Origin: CAZIMM01 sp964540415
Lineage (GTDB): Bacteria > Bacillota > Clostridia > Oscillospirales > Acutalibacteraceae
NCBI GenBank assembly: GCA_964540415.1
Contig: CAZIMM010000016.1
Location: 1-32,561, forward strand
Length of the DNA stretch: 32,561 nucleotides
Direction of reading: 5' to 3'
Below, one piece after another: positions 17,668 through 25,691 of this stretch (within the stretch, counting starts at the first letter, position 1; every line of letters begins with the position of its first letter). Under the pieces are notes generated by a model. That model worked only from the letters and a program-made list of their open reading frames with translations. It ran no database searches and was not told the DNA's origin. Position numbers and translations under genes: made by a program.

Positions 17668-18908
17668 TGGAGCAGAATCAAAAAGTAATCAGCAAGAAAA
17701 AGCTTGCCAAACGTATCACGGCTGTATCTGCCTCACTCTTCGTGATTTTTTATGTTTGCTACACCGTGTTTTCTTCAACGGTAGACACGGTTTTCACAAC
17801 ACTTGCGCTCAACGCCGAGCTGGACAGCAGCATTGACGCACAGGTGTTCATTGTCCGCGATGAACGCTACATCATCAGTGATGCGCCGGGCTGCATGGTG
17901 CCGGTTGCTGAGGACGGCAGCAGGGTTTCTGCGGGCGACGCGGTCTCGATGGTGTTCAGGGGGGAAAACGATGCCGCACTGTACACCGAAATTCAAAACA
18001 CTCAGAAATCAATTGAAAACTATCAGAGCCTGGCATCGCTCTCCGAAACTGCCCAGACAAGCCTTTCAAAAACGAACACTGAAATCAGCTCAGTCCTTCT
18101 GGAAATGACGGGAGCTGTCGGAAACGGCAAATATGCTCAGGTGGGGGATTACTCGAATGAGCTGCTCGGCAGAATCATTAAGCGCAGGCTCATCATGGGC
18201 GATGATTTGCCGCTCAATGAAAAGGTGTTTGAGCTTCAGCTCAAACTCAGAAATCTGCAGGCGCAAACACTCAATGCCGTAAGCGTCAAGGCAGACAGGG
18301 CAGGGTATTACATAAGCACCTGCGACGGGTATGAGAACGTGCTGAGCTATGATAAAGTGCTGACCTACACCGCCTCAGATGTCCTCGCCGCGATAAAAAG
18401 CGAGCCTGCAGTGATTCCGGAAAATGCAATCGGAAAGCTTGTCGACAGCTTTGAGTGGTATATGCTCTGTGTGGTCGAAAGTGAATACGCCTCCGAACTC
18501 GAAGGCAGAAAAAGGGTGAAAATCCGTTTCCCGGACGCATCAACCGAAGAACTGTCGGCAACACTTGTCAGTACAGGCCTTTCTCAGGACGGTCACGGAT
18601 TTGTCGTGCTGGAATGCAATTTGATGAACAGCTCAATTTCATCCTTGCGCAGCGAGAACGCCGAGATAATTATCGAGGAGGTGTCCGGTCTGCGCGTACC
18701 GTCAAACGCGGTCCGTGAGCAGGACGGTCAGAAGGGCGTGCTTGTGCGCCGCTCAAACTTAATCCGCTTCTGTCCGTTCGACATTCTTTACACCGGAGAA
18801 AACTTTGTTATCGTTGAGCCGACCGGCAAGGACGGCAGTCTGATGAAGCTCTATGACGAAATTGTAATAAAAGGGAATGAACTCTATGACGGAAAAGTCA
18901 TTAAGTGA
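17667..18908 (+). CDS. HlyD-like membrane-anchored protein
   Basis: This 413-aa protein has an N-terminal basic segment, one membrane helix (about residues 18-40) and a large predicted extracytoplasmic part. A biotinyl-lipoyl-like element (SDAPGCMVPVAEDGSRVSAGD, shown without its flanks) is followed by a helical region with coiled-coil character (~103-200) and beta-rich domains to the end. This layout resembles HlyD/membrane-fusion adaptors of efflux systems. No ABC transporter, RND pump or outer-membrane partner is nearby, and a Gram-positive cell has no outer membrane. Its place directly before yggS-sepF-divIVA suggests an envelope or division role. That is inference; the start codon overlaps the miaA stop. 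Confidence 0.68.
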   Translation: MEQNQKVISKKKLAKRITAVSASLFVIFYVCYTVFSSTVDTVFTTLALNAELDSSIDAQVFIVRDERYIISDAPGCMVPVAEDGSRVSAGDAVSMVFRGENDAALYTEIQNTQKSIENYQSLASLSETAQTSLSKTNTEISSVLLEMTGAVGNGKYAQVGDYSNELLGRIIKRRLIMGDDLPLNEKVFELQLKLRNLQAQTLNAVSVKADRAGYYISTCDGYENVLSYDKVLTYTASDVLAAIKSEPAVIPENAIGKLVDSFEWYMLCVVESEYASELEGRKRVKIRFPDASTEELSATLVSTGLSQDGHGFVVLECNLMNSSISSLRSENAEIIIEEVSGLRVPSNAVREQDGQKGVLVRRSNLIRFCPFDILYTGENFVIVEPTGKDGSLMKLYDEIVIKGNELYDGKVIK

Positions 18909-19614
18909 CGGAATGTTCGCGGATATTGCGGAAAACCTGAAAGCAGTGCGTGAAAAAATTGCACGTGCGGCTGTCGCTTCCGGAAGAAATGCGGAGGATA
19001 TCCGTCTGATGGCAGTGAGCAAAACCGTTGAACCGAAGTATATCAATTTTGCAATCTCCGAGGGAATTGACCTGATCGGCGAAAACAAGGTGCAGGAATT
19101 CCTTTCAAAGCGGGATGAACTGAATCTTAAAAACTGCAGTGCTCATCTGATCGGGCATCTGCAAACCAACAAGGTCAAGCAGATAATCGGCAAGGTTGCG
19201 ATGATACAGTCGGTTGACAGCCTTCGTCTCGCATCCGAGATTTCAAAACGCGCCGGAGAAATCAACATTTGTTGTGACATACTTGTTGAGGTCAATGTCG
19301 GCGGTGAAGAAAGCAAAACAGGCATTGCCTTCGACGAAGCGGAGGAGCTTGTGAGCGCAATATCGGAAATGAGAAATATAAAAGTGCGTGGCTTAATGTC
19401 TGTACCGCCGCTTGATGCCGAATTGTCAAAAACGAGAGAATTTTTTTCAAAAATGCACCGCATGTTTGTTGACATTCGTGCTAAAAAATTAGATAATGTT
19501 AATATTGATATTTTGTCCCTGGGTATGTCGGGAGATTTTGAGACGGCAATACTCGAAGGCTCGAATCTTGTCAGAGTCGGTTCTGCAATTTTCGGTGCAA
19601 GGGATTACAGATAA
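18886..19614 (+). CDS. YggS-family pyridoxal phosphate homeostasis protein
   Basis: This PLP-binding protein of the YggS/YlmE/PROSC family buffers cofactor supply and affects amino acid and keto acid balance. The 242-aa single TIM barrel carries the PLP lysine Lys46 in MAVSKTVEP, followed by GENKVQEF, HLIGHLQTNKVK, a VNVGGEESKTG segment and LSMGMSGDFE-like LSLGMSGDFE near the end. Two in-frame ATG codons exist at 18877 and 18886. The AAGGGA site touches the first but is well spaced from the second, so I chose the second. The gene overlaps the end of the HlyD-like gene and precedes sepF, the usual Gram-positive order. Confidence 0.93.
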   Translation: MTEKSLSDGMFADIAENLKAVREKIARAAVASGRNAEDIRLMAVSKTVEPKYINFAISEGIDLIGENKVQEFLSKRDELNLKNCSAHLIGHLQTNKVKQIIGKVAMIQSVDSLRLASEISKRAGEINICCDILVEVNVGGEESKTGIAFDEAEELVSAISEMRNIKVRGLMSVPPLDAELSKTREFFSKMHRMFVDIRAKKLDNVNIDILSLGMSGDFETAILEGSNLVRVGSAIFGARDYR

Positions 19615-19635
19615 CTGCAGAAAGGATGTTACACA

Positions 19636-20121
19636 ATGGGATTTACCGACAAATTAAAAAGCATCTTCAACATCAATGAGGACGATTACTTCGAGGATTC
19701 CAACGTCGAAAATTTTCAGGGCTACGATGATGACCCTGAGCCGCCCGCACCTCCGGTGCGACAGAGCAGCTTCGGCAGAAGTGTGTCCTCAAGCGGTGAC
19801 AAGGTTGTAAGCATAAACGGCCAGCAGGGCGCAGCGGGCAGGCAAAAGCCGCGCGTTGTGCTTGTGAAGCCGTCCTCTTTTGAGGAAGCAAGGGAAATTG
19901 CAGATCAACTGAAAAACAAGTATATGGTCATTCTCAACCTTGAGGAGGCAAACAGGGACGTTGCACGCCGGCTTGTTGATTTTCTCAGCGGAGTCGCGTA
20001 TGCAAACTCCGGCACACTCCAGAGGGTTGCGAACAGTACGTTTGTCATTGCTCCGTGCGGATATGATGTCATGGGGGATCTGCTCGGCGAGCTTGAGAGC
20101 AACGGAATGTTTTTCAGATAA
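19636..20121 (+). CDS. sepF: Cell division protein SepF
   Basis: SepF anchors and bundles FtsZ filaments at the septal membrane. The 161-aa protein starts with MGFTDKLKSIFNI, the short amphipathic membrane-binding helix. An acidic, Pro-rich linker (~15-70) follows. The SepF domain runs from ~72 (RVVLVKPSSFEEAREIADQL, then VILNLEEANRDVARRLVDFL and ending DLLGELESNGMFF). AAAGGATG precedes the ATG. Between sepF and divIVA the ylmG and ylmH genes found in Bacillus are missing. Confidence 0.95.
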   Translation: MGFTDKLKSIFNINEDDYFEDSNVENFQGYDDDPEPPAPPVRQSSFGRSVSSSGDKVVSINGQQGAAGRQKPRVVLVKPSSFEEAREIADQLKNKYMVILNLEEANRDVARRLVDFLSGVAYANSGTLQRVANSTFVIAPCGYDVMGDLLGELESNGMFFR

Positions 20122-20165
20122 ACATAATTGAATTATAAATCACAAAGACATAGGAGGAACACTTT

Positions 20166-20411
20166 ATGCTTACACCGGCACAAATCAGAGCGCATGAGTT
20201 TCAGTCCGCGGGCAGAGGTACATATAAATCACTGGATGTTGATGATTTTATGGCGGAAATCGCCGAATCAATGGAACGTGTTTTGCAGGAGAATAACGAG
20301 CTTGTCAAGCGCTCCGGCCTGCTTGCTCAGAAGGTTGAGGATTATCGCAGGGACGAGGACAACATAAGTGCCGTCCTGCTCACCGCTCAGCGTATGTCCG
20401 AGCAGCTTGCC
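20166..20411 (+). CDS. divIVA: DivIVA-family protein, N-terminal part (gene broken by a chimeric join)
   Basis: DivIVA recognises curved membrane at poles and septa and recruits other proteins. The N-terminal ~80 residues (MLTPAQIRAHEFQSAGRGTY with DVDDFMAEIAESMERVLQEN following) show the membrane-binding start and first coiled coil of the family, up to TAQRMSEQ. From about 20400-20412 the frame continues without a break into an unrelated flavodoxin-like sequence and then a 10-N gap. The rest of DivIVA resumes at 20543 in another frame. The break is most likely an assembly artefact rather than a mutation. The start ATG has a good AGGAGGA site. Confidence 0.85.
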
Positions 20412-20532
20412 GCCGAGTTGACCGCGACCGGACTCGAGGTGAAGCTGGTGCGTGCCGACGCCTACCGTACCAGTGAGCTGAAGAAGGAACGCCTGCTGTA
20501 CGTGGTGATCAGCACCCACAGTGTGGGCGACG
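20406..20532 (+). other. Foreign insert: partial CysJ-like flavodoxin domain sequence (probable contaminant)
   Basis: In frame with DivIVA, about 42 codons encode LEVKLVRADAYRTSELKKER and then LLYVVISTHSVGD. This matches the flavodoxin domain of sulfite reductase flavoprotein CysJ and related reductases: a strand, then Y....L..E..LL.V.ST..GD before the FMN loop. It has nothing in common with DivIVA. By hand count the piece is about 64 percent G+C with GTG/CTG/CGC-rich codon use, unlike its surroundings. It ends directly at the N gap. I interpret it as a read or contig from another organism, perhaps a gammaproteobacterium, joined through a short GAGCAGCTTGC-like match. Confidence 0.75.
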
Positions 20533-20542
20533 NNNNNNNNNN
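20533..20542. other. Assembly gap (10 N) inside divIVA
   Basis: Ten N separate the foreign CysJ-like segment from the true continuation of DivIVA. The real DivIVA sequence lost here, including what the foreign piece replaced, is unknown. The two DivIVA frames do not agree across the gap. Confidence 0.95.
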
Positions 20543-21553
20543 AAGGCGGATGCCCTCGTCGAGGACGCTCAGCGCGTTTCCGGGGAAATGCTGACTAACG
20601 CAAAAGAGGAGTCGGACCGTATTCTTGCCGATGCCGAAGAAAAGTCTCAGACGATGATTTCTCAGGCGGAGGAGAAGGTTGCTTCAGCGACCGACGAGTG
20701 CAACAGTGCTGTTGAAGCTCAGCTTGAGCAGGCAAAGGCTGTTGCATCCGAAACCAGATCTCTTGCCGATAAATACGCAATCGAAACCCGCCGTGAAAGC
20801 GAGCAGAAGGCCGAAGAGCTGCTTTCCGAGTCCAGAATGGCAGCAGAGGAGCTCACCGCAAAGGCACAGGCTGAATATGACGAAAAAATGCTCAGCATCA
20901 AAAATGAGAGTGAATATCAGACAAAGCTTCTCGAAACACTGAAAACTGAGGTGTCCGAATTCCGCTCCGATGTTCTCATGAGTTATCAGCGCCATATCGA
21001 ACTGATAAAAGAACTGCCGACATATGTTGCGGCAACAATGGTGCAGCCGGAGCCGACACCCGAGTCATATGCTCCCGCGGAGGATGAAGAAGCCGGAGAA
21101 GACGCGGAACTCGACGAAGCGGTTGCAAGTGCAATTGAAGCCGCCGTTGCAACGAAAACGGCTCAGTCCGTTGCCGATGCTCTTGAGGATGAATACAGCA
21201 CCGATGAAGATGATGCAGAAGATACAGAAGACGAAGATGATTATGCAGAAGAAGTAGAAGACGACGAAGTAGAAGACGACGAAGTAGAAGATGAAGATGA
21301 AGACGACGAAGAAGACGACGAAGACGAAGATGAAGATGATGATGAAGATGATTCAGAAGACAAAGATAATGACAATAATGAAGAAGACGGTGATGATTCC
21401 GACGGTTTCATAATTGATTCGGCTGATTCACAGCTTTCAAATGTCTCAAACAACGGTACTGTCTATGAAGTCATTGAGAATTATGACGATTCCGACGACG
21501 ATGATGATGACGATGCGGATACCTTTTTCAAAGGCTTTTTCAAGAAAAAATAA
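20543..21553 (+). CDS. divIVA: DivIVA-family protein, C-terminal part with an extreme acidic tail
   Basis: The reading frame resumes at the first base after the gap with KADALVEDAQRVSGEML, the normal continuation of the DivIVA coiled coil, and runs 336 codons to the TAA at 21551-21553. Residues up to ~170 are a long charged coiled coil (AEEKSQTMISQAEEK, AKAQAEYDEKML). The next ~130 residues are extraordinarily rich in Asp and Glu, including three 15-bp tandem units at 21251-21295 encoding EVEDD. The protein ends with a short aromatic-basic tail, FFKGFFKKK. The total protein would be well over 400 residues, much longer than Bacillus DivIVA (164). The lspA start follows 15 bases after the stop. 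Confidence 0.85.
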   Translation, partial: KADALVEDAQRVSGEMLTNAKEESDRILADAEEKSQTMISQAEEKVASATDECNSAVEAQLEQAKAVASETRSLADKYAIETRRESEQKAEELLSESRMAAEELTAKAQAEYDEKMLSIKNESEYQTKLLETLKTEVSEFRSDVLMSYQRHIELIKELPTYVAATMVQPEPTPESYAPAEDEEAGEDAELDEAVASAIEAAVATKTAQSVADALEDEYSTDEDDAEDTEDEDDYAEEVEDDEVEDDEVEDEDEDDEEDDEDEDEDDDEDDSEDKDNDNNEEDGDDSDGFIIDSADSQLSNVSNNGTVYEVIENYDDSDDDDDDDADTFFKGFFKKK

Positions 21554-21568
21554 TTCGGAGGTACCTGA

Positions 21569-22084
21569 TTGTACAGAACGGTTTATTTGCTTGTGATTGC
21601 GGCTCTTGTCGGAGCTGACCGTTTGAGCAAATATCTAATTATTAATTCCTCTGTTATGAACGGGGATATAAAGGTGATTCCCGGAATAATAAATTTCAGT
21701 TACGTTGAAAACACCGGGGCGGCGTTCAGCCTCTTTTCAGGCGGTACTTATGTGCTCGCAGCTCTCACCGGTGTGATTATTGCGTTTGGACTTGTTATTC
21801 TTATGCGCCGCAGGCTCAAACCGGTCTGGCTTGAAATTGCCGCCCTCTCTGTTGTCGCCGGAGGAATAGGAAATCTGATTGACAGGCTTTCGCTCGGCTA
21901 TGTGATTGATTTCATCGAATTTGATTTTGTCAGCTTTGCGGTTTTCAATTTTGCGGATTGCCTGGTGACGTTCGGAGTGCTGATGCTTGTTGTGTATTTT
22001 ATCCGGGACGCGTATTCCGAGAAAAAACTCAAAAAAAATATAACTGACGGCGGCGAATCCGGACATACGGAGAATACTCCATGA
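21569..22084 (+). CDS. lspA: Lipoprotein signal peptidase (signal peptidase II)
   Basis: LspA cleaves the signal peptide of diacylglyceryl-modified prolipoproteins in the membrane. The 171-aa protein has four hydrophobic segments. The catalytic aspartates are Asp105 in GGIGNLIDRL and Asp130 in FNFADC. VENTGAAFSLF is also a family signature. The initiation codon is TTG, chosen because CGGAGG lies 7 bases upstream and the first membrane helix begins at once. The last four bases overlap the rluD start (ATGA). Confidence 0.95.
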   Translation: MYRTVYLLVIAALVGADRLSKYLIINSSVMNGDIKVIPGIINFSYVENTGAAFSLFSGGTYVLAALTGVIIAFGLVILMRRRLKPVWLEIAALSVVAGGIGNLIDRLSLGYVIDFIEFDFVSFAVFNFADCLVTFGVLMLVVYFIRDAYSEKKLKKNITDGGESGHTENTP

Positions 22085-23001
22085 ATACAATATACCGTTT
22101 TGTTGTTGACGAAACCGATGAAAACAGCAGGCTGGACAGCTTTGCTGCTGAAAAAGCACAGGAGATTTCACGCTCACGCATCCAGAAGCTGATTGAACTC
22201 GGCTCAGTGAGCGTGAACGGAAAACCCCGCGCAAAGAGCTTCCGTCTGCGCAGCACGGATGTTGTTGAAATTCAATCACCGGAGCCGGTCAGTGCCTTCA
22301 TAACGGCTCAGGATATCCCTCTTGACATCAGATATGAGGATTCCGACCTGCTAATTGTCAACAAGCCCAGAGGAATGGTGGTGCATCCTGCCCCCGGAAA
22401 TCCCGACGGCACTCTGGTCAACGCATTGCTCTGGCACTGTGCGGACAGCCTTTCCGGCATAAACGGTGTGATACGTCCCGGAATTGTGCACCGGATAGAT
22501 AAGGATACAAGCGGGCTGCTGGCCGTTGCAAAAAATGACGCGGCGCATATATCCCTTGCCGCCCAGATAAAGGAGCACAGCTTCACAAGGGAATACAGGG
22601 CGGTTGTCCACGGCCATCTCAAGGAAGACAGAGGAAGCGTTGATGCTCCTGTCGGACGCAGCCGCAACGACAGAAAAAAGATGTGTGTCACAACACTTAA
22701 TTCAAGGCGCGCTGTAACACATTACGAGGTCTTGGAGGAATACCCGGGCTTTTCCCTGATTAAGCTTCGGCTCGAAACCGGCAGAACTCATCAAATCAGA
22801 GTGCACATGGCATATCTGGGACATCCTGTTGCCGGTGACACCGTTTACGGTTCAAAAAATTCGCCCGCGCTTCCCGGCGGACAGTGTCTGCACGCGGGAC
22901 TGCTCGGGTTTGTGCATCCTTCAACGGGTGAGTATCTTGAGGTTGCCTCGGAGCTGCCCGGGTATTTTACAGATTTTCTAAGGAGAATATCCGATGGATA
23001 A
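22081..23001 (+). CDS. RluD-type 23S rRNA pseudouridine synthase
   Basis: This enzyme isomerises uridines in 23S rRNA, classically in helix 69. The 306-aa protein has an N-terminal S4 RNA-binding domain (residues ~16-65: RLDSFAAEKAQEISRSRIQK) and the RluA catalytic domain with the catalytic Asp140 in HRIDKDTSGLL. KPRGMVVHPAPGN and LETGRTHQIRVH are further signatures. It is adjacent to lspA, as in many Firmicutes, and overlaps it by 4 bases. The family assignment is firm; the exact target uridines (RluD versus a paralog such as YlyB) are inferred from the lspA neighbour. Confidence 0.93.
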   Translation: MNTIYRFVVDETDENSRLDSFAAEKAQEISRSRIQKLIELGSVSVNGKPRAKSFRLRSTDVVEIQSPEPVSAFITAQDIPLDIRYEDSDLLIVNKPRGMVVHPAPGNPDGTLVNALLWHCADSLSGINGVIRPGIVHRIDKDTSGLLAVAKNDAAHISLAAQIKEHSFTREYRAVVHGHLKEDRGSVDAPVGRSRNDRKKMCVTTLNSRRAVTHYEVLEEYPGFSLIKLRLETGRTHQIRVHMAYLGHPVAGDTVYGSKNSPALPGGQCLHAGLLGFVHPSTGEYLEVASELPGYFTDFLRRISDG

Positions 23002-23827
23002 AAGCATATCCTTTTCCGACTGGCTCGTTGTTTCCGATGTTGACGGAACGCTGAACAACAAGCTGCGCCGTATGCCGGCACGCAACCGCAAGGCAATCGA
23101 GCTTTTCGCAGGCGGATACGGCGGACATTTCACCCTCGCCTCGGCGCGTAACGTTCAATCCCTCAGGAAGCATTATTTTGCTCTGCCCGTCCGGAAAACC
23201 CCCGCCATTGTTCTCAACGGCTCAGGCATATACGACTTCGGCAGAGAAGAAATGCTCGATTTCAGAACAATTTCTCAAAAGGGAGTCGAGTTTATCAGCG
23301 CAGTCATGCAGAAATTCCCACTTATTGAGCTTTTGGCCTTCACAAAGGACACAATTTATCAGGTCCGCGGCAAGCTGTTCAGCGCACCGTACATCGCTGC
23401 TGACAATCTCGCCCATCACCGCTGTAAAAGTGTTGAGGAGATACCGGACAAGGAGTGGGGCAAGGTAATGTTCATGGGTCCTCCCCTCAGCATTGCAAAG
23501 GTGAAAAAGTTCATCGCCGGACACGATGAAACCCAATCAACTTTTTTGACAACCTCGGCTGTTTCAATTGATATGATGCCCGCAGGAGTTCACAAGGGAA
23601 CAGCGGTGCACAGGCTTGCGCAGATGCTCAACGTTGAAAAAGAAAAAGTCGGCGCAATCGGTGACTATTATAATGACCTTGATATGCTCAAAAGCGTTTT
23701 TCTGCCCGCCGCGTGCGGTCAGGCTCCGGAAAAGGTCAAAAAATCGGCAAAGTATCACGCCTGCCATTGCAACAAAGGGGCAGTCGGTGATTTTTTGGAA
23801 TATATTATGCGAACCTACGCAAAATAA
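22994..23827 (+). CDS. Cof-type HAD-IIB phosphatase
   Basis: This is a cytoplasmic HAD-superfamily hydrolase, probably acting on sugar phosphates, phosphorylated cofactors or FMN-like substrates. The 277-aa protein shows motif I SDVDGTLNNK (nucleophile Asp15, Asp17), a type IIB cap, and motif IV GAIGDYYNDLDML, preceded by GVHKGTAVHRLA, which matches the usual KGxAL segment. The start overlaps the end of the pseudouridine synthase gene and has AAGGAGA upstream. The substrate is not predictable. Confidence 0.9.
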   Translation: MDKSISFSDWLVVSDVDGTLNNKLRRMPARNRKAIELFAGGYGGHFTLASARNVQSLRKHYFALPVRKTPAIVLNGSGIYDFGREEMLDFRTISQKGVEFISAVMQKFPLIELLAFTKDTIYQVRGKLFSAPYIAADNLAHHRCKSVEEIPDKEWGKVMFMGPPLSIAKVKKFIAGHDETQSTFLTTSAVSIDMMPAGVHKGTAVHRLAQMLNVEKEKVGAIGDYYNDLDMLKSVFLPAACGQAPEKVKKSAKYHACHCNKGAVGDFLEYIMRTYAK

Positions 23828-23849
23828 CAACATCTGGGAGGTGGCTGTT

Positions 23850-24695
23850 TTGGACTCAGTTGCAAAAAAACAGTTGAAAATCAAGGCAAACAAGCTAAGA
23901 AAAGGCATCATTGAAGGCGTTTTCAACGCCAAGTCCGGTCATCCGGGCGGCTCACTCTCGATTGCCGAAATCATGACCTATCTTTATTTCTGTGAAATGA
24001 AGGTTGATCCGAAAAATCCGCGCGACCCCGACCGTGACCGCTTTGTGCTTTCGAAGGGTCACACCGCTCCTGCGCTTTATTCTGTCCTTGCAATGAAGGG
24101 CTTTTTTCCGTGGGATGAGCTGAAAACTCTTCGCAAAACCGGCTCAATGCTTCAGGGACATCCGAGCATGAAGCTCACTCCCGGCGTGGACATGAGCACA
24201 GGCTCGTTGGGTCAGGGCATATCAACCGCTGTCGGCATGGCTCTCGGCGGAAAACTCGGCGATAAATCATTCAGGGTATATACAGTTCTCGGCGACGGTG
24301 AACTTCAGGAGGGTCAGGTCTGGGAGGCCGCGATGTACGCTGCCGCAAAGGGTCTGGATAATCTTGTCGCCGTGATTGACAACAACAATCTTCAGATTGA
24401 CGGCACAATCGTACAGGTCAATTCACCATACCCGATTCCGGAAAAATTCAAGGCTTTCGGCTGGAACGTCATTGAGGTGTGCGGAGACAATTTTGACGAA
24501 TTGGATGCCGCGTTCAAGGCTGCACGAGATTTTAAGGGAAAGCCCACCGCGATAATTGCAAGCACAACAAAGGGCAAAGGGGTTTCCTTCATGGAGAACG
24601 AGTGCTCATGGCACGGTTCTGCTCCGAACGCCGAGCAATATCAGCAGGCGATGGCAGACCTTGAGGAAGAACTCAGGAATTTGGAGGAACAGTGA
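23850..24695 (+). CDS. Transketolase, N-terminal subunit
   Basis: This is half of a split transketolase that moves two-carbon units between sugar phosphates in the pentose phosphate pathway using TPP. The 281-aa protein has SGHPGGSLSIAE, SKGHTAPALYS, GSLGQGIS and the TPP/Mg motif GDGELQEGQ (residues 148-156) through DNNNLQ. The start is TTG, chosen because GGGAGGTGG lies 8 bases upstream; longer in-frame readings overlap the HAD gene and lose the family start. The C-terminal subunit is the next gene, separated by one base. Confidence 0.94.
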   Translation: MDSVAKKQLKIKANKLRKGIIEGVFNAKSGHPGGSLSIAEIMTYLYFCEMKVDPKNPRDPDRDRFVLSKGHTAPALYSVLAMKGFFPWDELKTLRKTGSMLQGHPSMKLTPGVDMSTGSLGQGISTAVGMALGGKLGDKSFRVYTVLGDGELQEGQVWEAAMYAAAKGLDNLVAVIDNNNLQIDGTIVQVNSPYPIPEKFKAFGWNVIEVCGDNFDELDAAFKAARDFKGKPTAIIASTTKGKGVSFMENECSWHGSAPNAEQYQQAMADLEEELRNLEEQ

Positions 24696-24696
24696 A

Positions 24697-25647
24697 ATGG
24701 GTGATGTAATTAAAGTCGCAACACGTGACGCTTACGGTAAAGCGCTCGTGGAACTCGGAAATGTCAACAGCAAGGTTATTGTTCTCGATGCAGATCTCGC
24801 GAAGGCAACCAAAACAGTCGGTTTCAGGGAAGCTTTCCCCGACAGATTCTTTGACACCGGAATTGCCGAGTCCAATATGATGGGCGTTGCCGGCGGCCTC
24901 GCAACCACAGGCTACACCGTGTTTGCAAGCTCATTTGCCATGTTCGCGGCGGGCAGAGCGTTCGAGCAGGTCAGAAACACAATCGGATATCCGCATCTCA
25001 ATGTCAAAATCGGCGCAACTCACGCAGGCATTTCCGTCGGTGAGGACGGCGCGAGCCATCAGTGCTGTGAGGATATTGCCCTCATGCGCACTATTCCCGG
25101 CATGACTATCATTAACCCCGCCGACGATGTTGAGGCAAGGCAGGCGGTGTTTGCCGCAGCAGAGACAGACGGACCGTTTTATCTCCGCTTCGGCAGGCTT
25201 GCAGTGCCGAGACTCTTTGACGAGAACCATAAATTTGAAATCGGCAAGGGCAACGTTCTGAAAGACGGCAGCGATGTTTCAATTATTGCAACCGGTCTTA
25301 TGGTCAATGAGGCTCTTAAGGCGGCTGAACAGCTTGCAGGCGAGGGCATTTCCGCGCGTGTTGTAAACATGGCAACAATCAAACCGCTTGACAAAGAGCT
25401 TGTGATTGACTGTGCAAAGAAAACAGGGGCAATTGTCACCGCAGAGGAGCATTCGGTCATCGGCGGCCTCGGAGGTGCAGTTTCTGAGGTTGTCTGCGAA
25501 AGTGTACCGGTGCCGGTAGTTCGCGTGGGAGTTATGGATACATTCGGCTCCTCGGGACCCGCGCTTGAGGTGCTCAAGCTCTACGGACTCGACAGCGACA
25601 CTATTGCAGCAAAAGTTAAGATTGCACTTGACCTTAAGAAGAACTGA
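24697..25647 (+). CDS. Transketolase, C-terminal subunit
   Basis: This is the pyrimidine-binding and C-terminal domain half of the split transketolase, forming a complex with the preceding subunit. The 316-aa protein contains DTGIAESNMMGVAGGLA, with the glutamate that activates TPP, then GEDGASHQ, MTIINPADD and the C-terminal domain (ATGLMVNEALKAAEQL, AEEHSVIGGLG). The ATG at 24697 has GGAGG 9 bases upstream. Longer readings overlap the N-subunit. Split transketolases like this are common in Clostridia. Confidence 0.94.
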   Translation: MGDVIKVATRDAYGKALVELGNVNSKVIVLDADLAKATKTVGFREAFPDRFFDTGIAESNMMGVAGGLATTGYTVFASSFAMFAAGRAFEQVRNTIGYPHLNVKIGATHAGISVGEDGASHQCCEDIALMRTIPGMTIINPADDVEARQAVFAAAETDGPFYLRFGRLAVPRLFDENHKFEIGKGNVLKDGSDVSIIATGLMVNEALKAAEQLAGEGISARVVNMATIKPLDKELVIDCAKKTGAIVTAEEHSVIGGLGGAVSEVVCESVPVPVVRVGVMDTFGSSGPALEVLKLYGLDSDTIAAKVKIALDLKKN

Positions 25648-25691
25648 ACATCCTCTGTTGATATGTCGAATGTTTTTTCGGGAGTTGTTTA

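Noticed and set aside
20166..20594. A genuine DivIVA-flavodoxin fusion protein
   Set aside because: The flavodoxin piece is incomplete, differs in base composition, stops at an N gap and replaces the expected DivIVA coiled coil, which resumes right after the gap. A chimeric assembly explains all of this.
21187..21400. CRISPR-like or other non-coding tandem repeat
   Set aside because: The repeats are 15 bp, in frame and without spacers. They encode the acidic tail of DivIVA and lie within its open frame.
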